From positions 447,501-511,500 of the forward strand of contig NZ_KQ948553.1 in assembly GCF_001514125.1 (NCBI RefSeq): a stretch of 64,000 nt of DNA. Reading direction: 5' to 3'. Below the pieces are notes generated by a model. The model worked only from the letters and a program-made list of their open reading frames with translations, was not told the origin of the DNA and did not search any database. Source of the DNA: Streptomyces longwoodensis. Lineage in GTDB: Bacteria > Actinomycetota > Actinomycetes > Streptomycetales > Streptomycetaceae. A program made the position numbers and the translations under genes. This document shows positions 9,055 to 17,275 of this stretch, one piece after another (position 1 is the stretch's first letter; the number at the start of each line of letters is the position of its first letter).

Positions 9055-9801
9055 TCAGAGCAACTCCCCCACCTCCGCGGTCCGGGACTCCCGTACCGCC
9101 TCGGGTGCCGGGGCGCCGTCCACCGCGCGGCGCCACGCGGCGACGGCATCCGCCGACACCGGGCCGGACCAGCCGTCCGGGCGGGCCGCGCCGCCGATGT
9201 GGAAGGCGTCGATGCCGGCCGTCCGCAGGGCCGGGACGTGGTCCAGGCGCAGGCCGCCGCCGACCAGGAGCTGCTGGTCGTAGCCCGGCAGGCCGCGCCG
9301 TCCGGCCTCGGTGACGAGCACGGTCAGCCCGTCGTCGACGCCCGTGGCGGAACCGGCCGTCAGGTAGGTGTCCAGGCCGGGCAGGCCGTCGAGCCGCCTG
9401 CGCAGGGCGTCACGGTCGGCGGCCCGGTCGATCGCGCGGTGGAAGGTCCACCGGCAGCCCTCCAGCGCCCCGACGACCTGCTCCACCGCGTCGAGGTCGG
9501 CCTCGCCGGCGGTGTCGAGGAAGCCGAGCACGAACTGGTCGGCCCCCGCCGCCCGCAGCTCGCCGGCCAGGCCGGCCAGCCGCGCCACGTCCCCCGCCGC
9601 GAACCCGTCCGCGAGCCGCAGCATCACGCGCAGGTCGAGGTCGACGGCGGCCCGGATCCCGGCGAAGGTCGCCACGGACGGGGTCAGCCCGTCGGCGGCC
9701 ATGTCGGTGACCAGTTCGAGGCGGTCCGCGCCTCCGGCCTGGGCGGCGACCGCGTCCTCGGGGTCGAGGGCGATCACCTCCAGGACTGCACGCGTGCTCA
9801 T
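9055..9801 (-). CDS. cutC: CutC-family copper homeostasis protein
   Basis: A 248-residue TIM-barrel protein of the CutC family. The opening MSTRAVLEVIALDPEDAV and the block GGADRLELV followed by GLTP are family hallmarks, as is the C-terminal FHIGGAAR region. CutC has been linked to copper tolerance, but the molecular activity is unclear. The ATG at 9801 is preceded by GGGTCC and marks the start of family similarity. It is convergent with helR (52-bp gap) and lies downstream of the next minus-strand gene; the 93-bp gap between them shows no clear terminator. Confidence 0.88.
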   Translation of the reverse strand: MSTRAVLEVIALDPEDAVAAQAGGADRLELVTDMAADGLTPSVATFAGIRAAVDLDLRVMLRLADGFAAGDVARLAGLAGELRAAGADQFVLGFLDTAGEADLDAVEQVVGALEGCRWTFHRAIDRAADRDALRRRLDGLPGLDTYLTAGSATGVDDGLTVLVTEAGRRGLPGYDQQLLVGGGLRLDHVPALRTAGIDAFHIGGAARPDGWSGPVSADAVAAWRRAVDGAPAPEAVRESRTAEVGELL

Positions 9802-9894
9802 AGGACCCCTTCCGTCGTGTTCCCCTGGAGCGGCTACAGGTCTAGTCCAATGCCAGGGTACGCCGGGAGGGCCCGCCCGGGGGGCCACCCGGGG

Positions 9895-10578
9895 TCAGCC
9901 GAAGATGTTGAGTTCCCCCGGCTCGGCCCCGGCCAGTTCGTACGACACCCCCTCGGCGGGCCGGCGCCCCGCGTACAGCCGGACGAGGGTCGGGCCGTCG
10001 CCGATGAAGCGGGCCGGGGTCCGCCCGCCGTCGGCGGCGCCGAGCAGCAGCGGTTCGTCCAGGTGGTCGAGGTCGGCGTGCAGGGCGGGGCAGCCCTTCT
10101 CCCGGGTCACCCGCGCCAGCAGTGCCAGCGCGTCGGGCAGGCCGGGACCGCCGTAGGCCCCCGGCTCGCCGAACACGTCCCGCACGTCGCCGCCGTGCAC
10201 CCACTCCCCGAGGGCGACCAGGTCGAGCACGCCCCCGGCCTTCGCGATCGCCGGACCGGCCTCGGTCATCGCGCGCTCCAGCTCGTCGACGACGCGCTGG
10301 TTCGGCCAGTCGGCCCGCTCGGCGATGTCCCGGTCGTTCGACGCGGGCGAGAACACGCCCTTCTCGAAGCGCCCCTCCACCACCCGCACCAGTGCGGCCG
10401 AACAGTGCGCGACCACGTCCCGCACCGTCCACCCCGGACACGCGGGCGCCGGCCGCGCGAAGTCGTCGTCCGGCCGGGACCGCAGCAACGGCACCAGCCC
10501 GTCCCGCTCGGTGACGAGCAGCCGCCCGGGCAGCTCGGGGTCCCTCGGCTCGTACGTGTCGGTACTCATCGTCGTCAT
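9895..10578 (-). CDS. maleylpyruvate isomerase / DinB-like mycothiol-dependent family protein
   Basis: A 227-residue protein of the actinobacterial DinB / MDMPI-N family. The signature CPGWTVRDVVAHC near residues 47-60 carries the family's metal-binding His, with further His in WVHGGDV and the MDMPI C-terminal-like half from about 150. Related enzymes use mycothiol as cofactor; the substrate here is unknown. Two ATG codons (10578 and 10569) open the frame and cannot be separated by eye. It is divergent from the HD-domain gene at 10669. Confidence 0.8.
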   Translation of the reverse strand: MTTMSTDTYEPRDPELPGRLLVTERDGLVPLLRSRPDDDFARPAPACPGWTVRDVVAHCSAALVRVVEGRFEKGVFSPASNDRDIAERADWPNQRVVDELERAMTEAGPAIAKAGGVLDLVALGEWVHGGDVRDVFGEPGAYGGPGLPDALALLARVTREKGCPALHADLDHLDEPLLLGAADGGRTPARFIGDGPTLVRLYAGRRPAEGVSYELAGAEPGELNIFG

Positions 10579-10668
10579 GGCCCCACGCTAGGGGGTGTCC
10601 GCGCGGTACCGCCCCGCCCTCCCCGAACCGGAACCGCCCCGCCGCGCGACAAGGCGGAGAATGAACCC

Positions 10669-11313
10669 ATGGTCGACCTCGACGCCCTGCGGACCCGCTG
10701 GCTGCGCACCCTGCTGTCGGTCAGGGAGGGCACGCGCCACCCCGATCCCGACGTGTACGCCGACGCCCTGCTGCGCCGCTGGCAGGAGCCCCAGCGGCAC
10801 TACCACACGCTGACCCACCTCGCCGCGGTCCTGGACCACGTCGACACGCTCCAGGCGTACGCCGACGACCCGGACGCCGTGCGGCTGGCGGCCTGGTTCC
10901 ACGACGCGGTGTACCTGCCGGACCGCTCCGAGAACGAGGAGCGCTCCGCCGCGCTCGCCGAGCGCGCCCTGCCCGAGGCGGGCGTCCCGGAGCGGACCAC
11001 CGCGGAGGTCGCCCGGCTGGTCCGCCTCACCGTCACCCACGACCCGGCCGACGACGACCGCAACGGCCAGGTCCTGTGCGACGCGGACCTCGCGATCCTG
11101 GCCTCCGCGCCCTCGGTGTACGCCGCCTACACGGCGGCCGTCCGGGAGGAGTACCACTTCGTGCCGAACGACGCCTTCCGCGCGGGCCGCGCCGCGGTCC
11201 TGCGCCAACTCCTCGACCTCCCCCGCCTGTTCCGCACCCCTCACGGCGCCGAACGCTGGGAGGCCACCGCCCGCTACAACCTCAGGGGCGAGCTGGAACT
11301 GCTGTCGAGCTGA
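10669..11313 (+). CDS. HD-domain metal-dependent phosphohydrolase-like protein
   Basis: A 214-residue predicted HD-fold protein. Conserved features are HYHTLTHL near residues 44-51, the HD pair in AAWFHDAVY (~80-88) and a third metal ligand region in LCDADLAIL (~143). This pattern matches the bacterial family often annotated 'N-methyl-D-aspartate receptor NMDAR2C subunit-like' or simply HD protein; the substrate is unknown. The ATG at 10669 follows GGCGGAG. An ATG at 10661 is out of frame. Confidence 0.8.
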   Translation: MVDLDALRTRWLRTLLSVREGTRHPDPDVYADALLRRWQEPQRHYHTLTHLAAVLDHVDTLQAYADDPDAVRLAAWFHDAVYLPDRSENEERSAALAERALPEAGVPERTTAEVARLVRLTVTHDPADDDRNGQVLCDADLAILASAPSVYAAYTAAVREEYHFVPNDAFRAGRAAVLRQLLDLPRLFRTPHGAERWEATARYNLRGELELLSS

Positions 11314-11339
11314 GCAGCACCTGCGCCTAGGCTGCCCTC

Positions 11340-12431
11340 ATGCGGACTTGGGGCGGGGATCAGGTGGAGGCGGCCGTCGCCAGCGGCGTCGGGCTGCTGC
11401 GGACGGTCACGGACCGGGACTGGGAGGGGGTGCCGGCCGGCCGGCTGGAGTGGAGCTGCCTGCAGACCGCCGAGCACCTGGCGGGCACGCTGCTCGCCTA
11501 CGCGAGCCTGCTGGCGAGCCGTTCCGCCGACGCCTGGGTCCCCTTCGACCTGACCCTCGACGAGGGCACCGGACCGGCGGGCGTGGCGGACGTGGTCGAG
11601 ACGACCGGCACCCTGCTGGCGATGGCCGTGCGCACCACCCCGCGCGCGGTGCGCGCCCACCACCCGTACCCCTTCCGCAGCGCCAACCGCGAGGGCTTCG
11701 CCGCGATGGCCGTCACCGAACTGCTGCTGCACACCCACGACATCGCCGAGGGCCTGGGCGTGCCGTACGAGCCGCCGGCCGACCTGTGCGCGGGCGCGCT
11801 CACCCGGCTGTTCCCGCACGTGCGCCCGGACGCCGCCCCCTGGCCGACCCTGCGGTGGGCCACCGGCCGCGGTGAGCTGCCCGACCGCGCGCCGGTCACC
11901 GGCTGGCACTGGGTCAACCCGCTCGCCCTGCCCGCCGAGCGGCTGACCCTCGAAGCGCTGACCCCGGCCGCCGCCGTCGACCTGCACACGGGCGGCGACG
12001 GCGGCTACGCCTGGCTGGGCGGCGCACCCCTGCAAGGGGCCCGGGACGCCTCCGGGATGCTGGTCAAGGCGTACGAGAACGGCGTGCTGCACCCGGAGTT
12101 CGGCGTCTTCGCCGTCGTACGGCGGGAGGACGACCGGGCGGTCGGCACCATGGGCTTCCACGGCCCTCCCGACGACGAGGGCCGGGTGGAGGTCGGCTAC
12201 GACCTGGTGGAGCCGGCCCGCGGCCACGGCTACGCGACCGAGGCCCTGCGCGCCCTGACGGCGCACGCCCTGGCCCACGACGAGGTGCGCACGCTGTGCG
12301 CGGTCATCGACGAGGACAACCTGCCGTCGCAGGGCGTGGTGACCCGGGCCGGTTTCGTCCCGGCCCCGCTGGAGGAGGCGCCGCGGGAGCCGGGGGCGCA
12401 GGCGATGCGGCTGTACGTGCGCGAGCGGTAG
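11340..12431 (+). CDS. DinB/MDMPI-like domain fused to a GNAT N-acetyltransferase
   Basis: A 363-residue two-domain protein. Residues ~5-210 resemble the DinB/MDMPI fold (LEWSCLQTAEHLAG and LLLHTHDIAEGLG supply the likely metal His residues). Residues ~235-360 are a GNAT domain (VGTMGFHG, then the acetyl-CoA loop RGHGYATEAL, then the NLPSQGVVTRAGF region). The ATG at 11340 lies seven bases after a TAGGCT box, so the transcript may be leaderless. The gene runs in the same direction as the HD gene, 26 bp downstream. A plausible role is detoxification or antibiotic modification, with the thiol-type domain and acetyltransferase acting on one small molecule; that is inference. Confidence 0.8.
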   Translation: MRTWGGDQVEAAVASGVGLLRTVTDRDWEGVPAGRLEWSCLQTAEHLAGTLLAYASLLASRSADAWVPFDLTLDEGTGPAGVADVVETTGTLLAMAVRTTPRAVRAHHPYPFRSANREGFAAMAVTELLLHTHDIAEGLGVPYEPPADLCAGALTRLFPHVRPDAAPWPTLRWATGRGELPDRAPVTGWHWVNPLALPAERLTLEALTPAAAVDLHTGGDGGYAWLGGAPLQGARDASGMLVKAYENGVLHPEFGVFAVVRREDDRAVGTMGFHGPPDDEGRVEVGYDLVEPARGHGYATEALRALTAHALAHDEVRTLCAVIDEDNLPSQGVVTRAGFVPAPLEEAPREPGAQAMRLYVRER

Positions 12432-12468
12432 GGGCGGGCCCTCCGGCCGTACGTGCGCGAGCGGTAGG
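12413..12468 (+). repeat. 20-bp direct repeat duplicating the gene's 3' end and stop
   Basis: GTACGTGCGCGAGCGGTAGG occurs at 12413-12432 and again at 12449-12468, offset by exactly 36 bp. The first copy encodes the last residues VRER and the TAG stop of the GNAT-fusion gene; the second encodes the same residues and stop in the same frame. Read-through would add 12 codons ending in the same C-terminus. Confidence 0.85.
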
Positions 12469-12503
12469 CGCGTCACGGCCGGTCGCGACAGCCGTGGCCG
12501 GTC

Positions 12504-12770
12504 TCAGCGGGCCCGGCCCTTGGGGCGGCGCAGCCCCGCTGCCGTGAGCCTGCGCACGAGTTCCTTCGAGCCGACCTCCACCGCGCCGGCCGCGACCGCG
12601 TCGAGGTAGCGGTGCGAGGGCAGGTCGTAGTGGTCGCGCTCGAAGGCGCGCCGCGGCACGCCCAACCGCTCGGCGAACGCGTGCAGTTCGGCGAACGAGG
12701 TGTCGCTGACCAGGTGCGACCACAGACGGCCGTGCCCCGGCCAGGTGGGCGGGTCGATGTAGACGGTCAT
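12504..12770 (-). CDS. DUF4031-family protein
   Basis: An 88-residue protein beginning MTVYIDPPTWPGHGRLWSHL, the hallmark of DUF4031, followed by LHAFAERLGVPRRAFERDHYD. Its function is unknown. Its ATG overlaps the TGA of the upstream gene in an ATGA arrangement (12767-12770), so translation is probably coupled. The basic C-terminus (RRPKGRAR) is typical of the family in Streptomyces. Confidence 0.82.
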   Translation of the reverse strand: MTVYIDPPTWPGHGRLWSHLVSDTSFAELHAFAERLGVPRRAFERDHYDLPSHRYLDAVAAGAVEVGSKELVRRLTAAGLRRPKGRAR

Positions 12771-13150
12771 GACGAGGGCGTGCCGCCCGCCGCCGCGCCG
12801 AGCGAGCCGACCGCCGCGACCCGCACGCCCGCCTTGTGGCACACCCAGTGCGGGTCCGGGCCGAGTTCGGGCTCGACGTCGAGGGCGTGCGGGTCGCCCG
12901 AGCCGCAGACCGGGCACAGCGGCCAGCGGCCGTACCGCTCCAGCAACGCGTCCTGCACGTCCTGGGCGACCAGGCCCGGCAGGTAGGCCGCGCCGTCCGG
13001 CCACTGCTCCACCCACCAGCGGCGCTCCACGACGGAGTTCTCGACCATCGACACCACGTCCGGCTGGGCCACCTCGTCCGCGGCGAGGTCGGCCAGCACG
13101 CGGGCGCGGGCGGCGTGCAGCGCCTGTTCCAGGGGGCTCACGGGATCCAT
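12767..13150 (-). CDS. hypothetical protein with a cysteine pair
   Basis: A 127-residue protein starting at ATG 13150 (MDPVSPLEQAL). The first half is helical; the second half has CPVCGSGDPHALDVEP, a CxxC-type metal-binding knuckle, and a further Cys in WVCHKAG. I do not recognise the family. It is the first gene of a two-gene unit with the DUF4031 gene and is divergent from the RpiR regulator, with 55 bp between the starts. Confidence 0.65.
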   Translation of the reverse strand: MDPVSPLEQALHAARARVLADLAADEVAQPDVVSMVENSVVERRWWVEQWPDGAAYLPGLVAQDVQDALLERYGRWPLCPVCGSGDPHALDVEPELGPDPHWVCHKAGVRVAAVGSLGAAAGGTPSS

Positions 13151-13189
13151 GGTCCCATTGTGCGCACTCTTGACCGGGCCCCCGGACCG

Positions 13190-13233
13190 GAAATAACTTT
13201 CAGTCGTGTCCGAGCATGTGAAGGAAACTTTCC
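13190..13233 (+). promoter_or_regulatory. candidate RpiR operator: two short palindromes
   Basis: GAAATAACTTTC (13190-13201) and GGAAACTTTCC (13223-13233) both carry GAAA/TTTC half-sites around a short centre. Their centres are about 33 bp apart, three helical turns, and they straddle the GTG start of the RpiR gene at 13206. RpiR-family regulators commonly bind such sites and control themselves. The sites also sit in the divergent promoter region of the gene at 13150. Confidence 0.45.
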
Positions 13234-14096
13234 CTCCGCCGGCGGCGCTCGCCGCCAAGGTGCGCACGCTCGCGCCCTCGATGACCCGCTCCATGCAGCG
13301 CGTCGCCGAGGCCGTCGCGAGCGACCCCGCCGGGTGCGCGGCCCTGACCGTCACCGGTCTCGCGGAACGCACCGGCACCAGCGAGGCGACCGTCGTGCGC
13401 ACCGCCCGCCTCCTCGGCTACCCCGGCTACCGCGACCTGCGCCTGGCCCTCGCCGGGCTGGCCGCCCAGCAGCAGTCCGGGCGCTCGCCCGCGATCACCA
13501 CGGACATCGCCGTCGACGACCCGATCGCCGACGTCGTCGCCAAGCTCGCCTACGACGAGCAGCAGACCCTCGCGGACACCGCGGCCGGGCTGGACACCGT
13601 CCAACTGGGCGCCGCCGTCGCCGCGGTGGCCGCGGCCCGGCGCACCGACGTGTACGGGATCGGGGCGTCCGGGCTGGTCGCCCAGGACCTGACGCAGAAG
13701 CTGCTGCGGATAGGGCTGATGGCGCACGCCCCCGGCGACCCCCACCTCGCGGTCACCAACGCCGTGCAGCTGCGCGGCGGGGACGTCGCCGTCGCCATCA
13801 CGCACTCCGGGTCGACGGGCGACGTCATCGAGCCGCTGCGGGTCGCCTTCGAGCGGGGCGCCACCACGGTGGCGATCACCGGGCGCCCGGACAGCCCGGT
13901 GACGGCCTACGCCGACCACGTGCTGACCACCTCGACGGCCCGGGAGAGCGAGCTGCGCCCGGCCGCGATGTCCTCGCGCACCGGTCAGCTGCTGGTGGTG
14001 GACTGCCTGTTCGTGGGGGTCGCGCAGCGCACCTACGAGTCGGCCGCGCCGGCGCTGGCCGCGTCGTACGAGGCGCTCGCGCACCGGCACCGGTAG
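13206..14096 (+). CDS. MurR/RpiR-family transcriptional regulator
   Basis: A 296-residue regulator with an N-terminal RpiR helix-turn-helix (MQRVAEAVASDP to GTSEATVVRTARLLGYPGYRDLR, residues ~30-85) and a C-terminal SIS phosphosugar-binding domain (TDVYGIGASGLVAQDL, then AITHSGSTGDVIEPL). SIS regulators sense phosphorylated sugars; next to murQ the likely ligand is N-acetylmuramic acid 6-phosphate. The GTG at 13206 was taken as start because upstream sequence is intergenic and operator-like. The gene leads a murQ-PTS set on the same strand. Confidence 0.9.
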   Translation: MSEHVKETFPPPAALAAKVRTLAPSMTRSMQRVAEAVASDPAGCAALTVTGLAERTGTSEATVVRTARLLGYPGYRDLRLALAGLAAQQQSGRSPAITTDIAVDDPIADVVAKLAYDEQQTLADTAAGLDTVQLGAAVAAVAAARRTDVYGIGASGLVAQDLTQKLLRIGLMAHAPGDPHLAVTNAVQLRGGDVAVAITHSGSTGDVIEPLRVAFERGATTVAITGRPDSPVTAYADHVLTTSTARESELRPAAMSSRTGQLLVVDCLFVGVAQRTYESAAPALAASYEALAHRHR

Positions 14097-14147
14097 ACCG
14101 TAGGGGTCGTTGTCCATGACCAGCCGCACGGGAAAGAGCCGTCCGTC

Positions 14148-15104
14148 ATGACCTCCTCCACCCCCCGCACCCCCCGCACCTCCCGCCCCGACCCCCTGCT
14201 CTCCCAGCTGTCCGCCCTGCCCACCGAGGCCTTCCGGGCCGACCTCGCCGAGATCGACCGCCTGCCCACGCTGGAGATCGCGCGGCTGATGAACGCCGAG
14301 GACGCCGGCGTCCCGGCCGCGGTCCGGACCCAGCTGCCGCGGATCGCCGCCGTCATCGACGCCGTCGCCGCCCGGATGGGCCGGGGCGGGCGCCTCGTCT
14401 ACGCCGGTGCCGGGACCGCCGGGCGGCTCGGGGTGCTGGACGCCTCCGAGTGCCCGCCCACCTTCAACACCGCGCCCGGCGAGGTGGTCGGGCTCATCGC
14501 GGGCGGCCCAGACGCCCTGGTCAGCTCCGTCGAGGGCGCCGAGGACTCGCGCGAACTGGCCGTCGCCGACCTGGACGCCCTCCACCTCACGCCCGATGAC
14601 ACCGTTGTCGGCGTCTCGGCCTCGGGCCGCACCCCCTACGCCCTCGGCGCCGTCGAACACGCCCGCGCCCTGGGCGCGCTGACCGTCGGGCTGGCCTGCA
14701 ACCCGGGCAGCGCGCTCGCCTCGGCCGCCGAGCACGCCGTCGAGGTGGTCGTCGGACCGGAGCTGGTCACCGGCTCCACCCGGCTCAAGGCCGGCACCGC
14801 GCAGAAGCTGGTGCTCAACATGCTGTCGACGATCACCATGATCCGGCTGGGCAAGACCTACGGGAACCTGATGGTCGACGTGCGCGCCTCCAACGACAAG
14901 CTGCGCGCCCGCTCCCGGCGCATCGTCGCCCTCGCCACCGGCGCCGGGGACGAGGAGATCGAGGCGGCCCTCACCGCCACCGGGGGCGAGGTGAAGCACG
15001 CGATCCTGGTGCTGCTCGCCGGGGTGGACGGGCCCACCGCCGCCCGCCTTCTGGAGGAGTCCGGCGGCCATCTGCGTGCCGCGCTCGCCGCCACGCCGGG
15101 GTGA
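14148..15104 (+). CDS. murQ: N-acetylmuramic acid 6-phosphate etherase
   Basis: MurQ cleaves the D-lactyl ether of MurNAc-6-phosphate to give GlcNAc-6-phosphate and D-lactate, so cell-wall amino sugar enters the GlcNAc pathway. The 318-residue protein has the SIS-fold signature GAGTAGRLGVLDASECPPTF, in which E101 fits the catalytic Glu of the E. coli enzyme, and the GLACNPGSALA and STRLKAGTAQK blocks. The low-complexity N-terminus (SSTPRTPRTS) is unusual but common in Streptomyces. It is followed after 16 bp by the PTS permease. Its product would be handled by NagA, encoded at 29100. Confidence 0.95.
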   Translation: MTSSTPRTPRTSRPDPLLSQLSALPTEAFRADLAEIDRLPTLEIARLMNAEDAGVPAAVRTQLPRIAAVIDAVAARMGRGGRLVYAGAGTAGRLGVLDASECPPTFNTAPGEVVGLIAGGPDALVSSVEGAEDSRELAVADLDALHLTPDDTVVGVSASGRTPYALGAVEHARALGALTVGLACNPGSALASAAEHAVEVVVGPELVTGSTRLKAGTAQKLVLNMLSTITMIRLGKTYGNLMVDVRASNDKLRARSRRIVALATGAGDEEIEAALTATGGEVKHAILVLLAGVDGPTAARLLEESGGHLRAALAATPG

Positions 15105-15120
15105 GCCGCACGCTTCGCCC

Positions 15121-16563
15121 ATGAGCACCGACCGCACCGACCGCACCGGCCCGCGGGCCACGGCCGCCGCCCTGCTGCCCCTGCTGGGCGGCCCCGCCAA
15201 CGTCACCTCCGTCGCCCACTGCATGACCCGGCTGCGGGTGGGGCTCCTGGACCCGGCGCGGGTGCGGGAGGAGGCGGTGCGGGCCGTGCCCGGGGTGCTG
15301 GGGGTGGTCGTCGACGACGGGACGTACCAGGTGGTCCTCGGGCCCGGCGCCGTGACCCGGGTGACGGCCGCCTTCGAGGAGCTGCTGGACGGCAGCGTCG
15401 CAGGGGAACCGGCCGCGCGTGGCGCCGCGTCGCGGCCGGAGCGCGGGCGGCGCGACGCCACGCCGCTGAGGTCGGCCCTGCGCCGCGTCGCCGCCGTCTT
15501 CGTCCCGCTGGTCCCCGCGCTGGTCGGCTGCGGGGTCCTCGCCGGGCTCAACGGCCTGCTGGTCAACGCCGGGTGGCTACCGGGGATCACGCCCGCCCTG
15601 AGCGTCGTGGCGGCCGCGTTCATGGCGCTCCTCGCCGTGTTCGTCGGCGTGAACACCGCCCGCGAGTTCGGCGGGACGCCCGTGCTGGGCGGCGCCGTCG
15701 CCGCCGTGGTGGTGTACCCGGGGGTGGCGAAGGTGACGGCGTTCGGGGTGGCGCTGGTGCCCGGCCAGGGCGGGGTGCTCGGCGCGCTGGCCGCCGCGCT
15801 GCTCGCCACGTACGTCGAGAAGGCCTGCCGCGGGCGGGTGCCGGACGCGCTGGACGTCCTGGTGACCCCGACGGTGACCGTGCTGGTCGCCGGGCTCGCC
15901 ACGCTGTACGGCCTGATGTACGTGGCGGGCGCCGTCGCCTCGGCCGTCGGCACCGCCGCGACCTGGCTGCTCACCCACACCGGCGCGGTCGCCGGGCTGC
16001 TGCTGGGCGGCCTGTTCCTGCCGCTGGTGATGCTCGGCCTGCACCAGGCCCTCATCCCGCTGCACACCACCCTGATCGAGCAGCAGGGCTCCACGCCGCT
16101 GCTGCCCGTCCTCGCCATGGCGGGCGCCGGCCAGGTCGGGGCGGCCTGCGCGGTGTACGTCCGCCTGCGCCACGACACGGCGCTGCGCGAGACGATCCGC
16201 TCGGCCCTCCCGGCGGGCCTGCTCGGCGTCGGCGAGCCGCTCGTCTACGGCGTCTGCCTCCCCCTCGGCCGTCCCTTCCTCACCGCCTGCGCGGGCGGCG
16301 CGGCCGGCGGGGCGTTCGTCGGGTTCTTCGCGATGCTCGGCGACGACGTCGGCGCCACGGCCATCGGTCCCTCCGGCTGGGCCCTGTTCCCGCTCCTGAC
16401 CGGCTCCCACGGCCTGGCGGCGGCCGCGGCGGTCTACGCGGGCGGCCTGCTCACCGGCTACGGGGTCGGCTTCGCCGCGACGTGGATCGCCGGCTTCCCC
16501 GACGGCCCGCACCGCACCGCCGAGGAGGCGGGCGCCCCGGCACCGGCCCGCTCGTCCGGCTGA
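15121..16563 (+). CDS. PTS EIIBC permease, probably for N-acetylmuramic acid
   Basis: A 480-residue phosphotransferase-system permease. EIIB comes first (SVAHCMTRLRV, phosphorylated C34), then EIIC with about ten membrane segments from residue ~118 (RVAAVFVPLVPALVGCGVL onward) and the GVGEPLVYGVCLPL loop typical of sugar-binding EIIC. No EIIA is present, as in MurP of E. coli, which borrows the glucose EIIA. Context (RpiR regulator, murQ) makes MurNAc the likely substrate, delivered as MurNAc-6-phosphate. The ATG at 15121 was chosen as the first start after murQ; an upstream in-frame ATG lies inside murQ. Confidence 0.85.
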   Translation: MSTDRTDRTGPRATAAALLPLLGGPANVTSVAHCMTRLRVGLLDPARVREEAVRAVPGVLGVVVDDGTYQVVLGPGAVTRVTAAFEELLDGSVAGEPAARGAASRPERGRRDATPLRSALRRVAAVFVPLVPALVGCGVLAGLNGLLVNAGWLPGITPALSVVAAAFMALLAVFVGVNTAREFGGTPVLGGAVAAVVVYPGVAKVTAFGVALVPGQGGVLGALAAALLATYVEKACRGRVPDALDVLVTPTVTVLVAGLATLYGLMYVAGAVASAVGTAATWLLTHTGAVAGLLLGGLFLPLVMLGLHQALIPLHTTLIEQQGSTPLLPVLAMAGAGQVGAACAVYVRLRHDTALRETIRSALPAGLLGVGEPLVYGVCLPLGRPFLTACAGGAAGGAFVGFFAMLGDDVGATAIGPSGWALFPLLTGSHGLAAAAAVYAGGLLTGYGVGFAATWIAGFPDGPHRTAEEAGAPAPARSSG

Positions 16564-16623
16564 AACCGGCCTACCCTGGAGGCCGCCCCTACCTCGTCGA
16601 GACCGTGAGGCGTCGGACCCGCC

Positions 16624-17205
16624 ATGAACCACGCGCAGCTCACCGCCCTGGGCCGTGCCCTCCGCCTCCTCGGCGAGCACGGCGACGCCCTGACCGCCGA
16701 CACCCCGGACGCCCGGCTGCACGAGGTCAAGGCCGACCTGCGGCGGGCCCTGGACCTGCTGGAGGAGAGCGTCGGCACCGCGGCGCCCGTCACCCGGTGC
16801 GCCGAGCACCCGAACGGGCCCGTCGACGAGGGCGCCCCCGACCTGTGCCTGCTGTGCGAGACCCGGCGCCGCGCCGCCCGCCGCTCCGAGTACGGCGCCC
16901 AGGGCCCCTACGGTCCGTCCCGGCCGCACGGCGAGCAGTCCGCCCCCTCCCGGTACGGGGTCCGGGGCGACCGCCCCCAGCCCCAGCAGCGGTGGCTGCC
17001 GGAGCTGTGGAACGGGCAGGAGTGGCAGCTGTGCGGCACCCCGCGCCGCGACCGCCGCGAGGCCGAGCTGTACCTGGCCGCGCTGCGCCGCGGGTCCCGG
17101 CCGGCCATGGCCTACCGCCTGGTCCACGAGTTCACCGACTACGAGGTGCTGCGCATCTGGGGCACCCCGGTGAAGGTCGACATCGAACCCATGGGGAACC
17201 TGTAG
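16624..17205 (+). CDS. hypothetical protein with zinc-knuckle-like cysteines
   Basis: A 193-residue protein. Residues ~58-80 hold a C-x3-H ... C-x2-C arrangement (RCAEHP and LCLLCETR) that could bind zinc. A Pro/Gly/Arg-rich linker follows, and then a conserved-looking C-terminal domain (LPELWNGQEWQLCGTPRR to VLRIWGTPVKVDIEPM). I do not recognise the family. It is 60 bp downstream of the PTS gene and convergent with the oxidoreductase gene. Confidence 0.65.
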   Translation: MNHAQLTALGRALRLLGEHGDALTADTPDARLHEVKADLRRALDLLEESVGTAAPVTRCAEHPNGPVDEGAPDLCLLCETRRRAARRSEYGAQGPYGPSRPHGEQSAPSRYGVRGDRPQPQQRWLPELWNGQEWQLCGTPRRDRREAELYLAALRRGSRPAMAYRLVHEFTDYEVLRIWGTPVKVDIEPMGNL

Positions 17206-17240
17206 CCCCGGCGGTGGCCCGTCCCGGGCCGCCCGGCGGC

Positions 17241-17267
17241 GGACGCCGGACGGTCCGCCCGGCGTCC
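17241..17267. terminator. stem-loop between convergent genes
   Basis: GGACGCCGG (17241-17249) pairs with CCGGCGTCC (17259-17267) around a 9-base loop, between two converging genes. No T-run follows, as is usual in Streptomyces. Confidence 0.6.
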
Positions 17268-17275
17268 GGAGCGGG

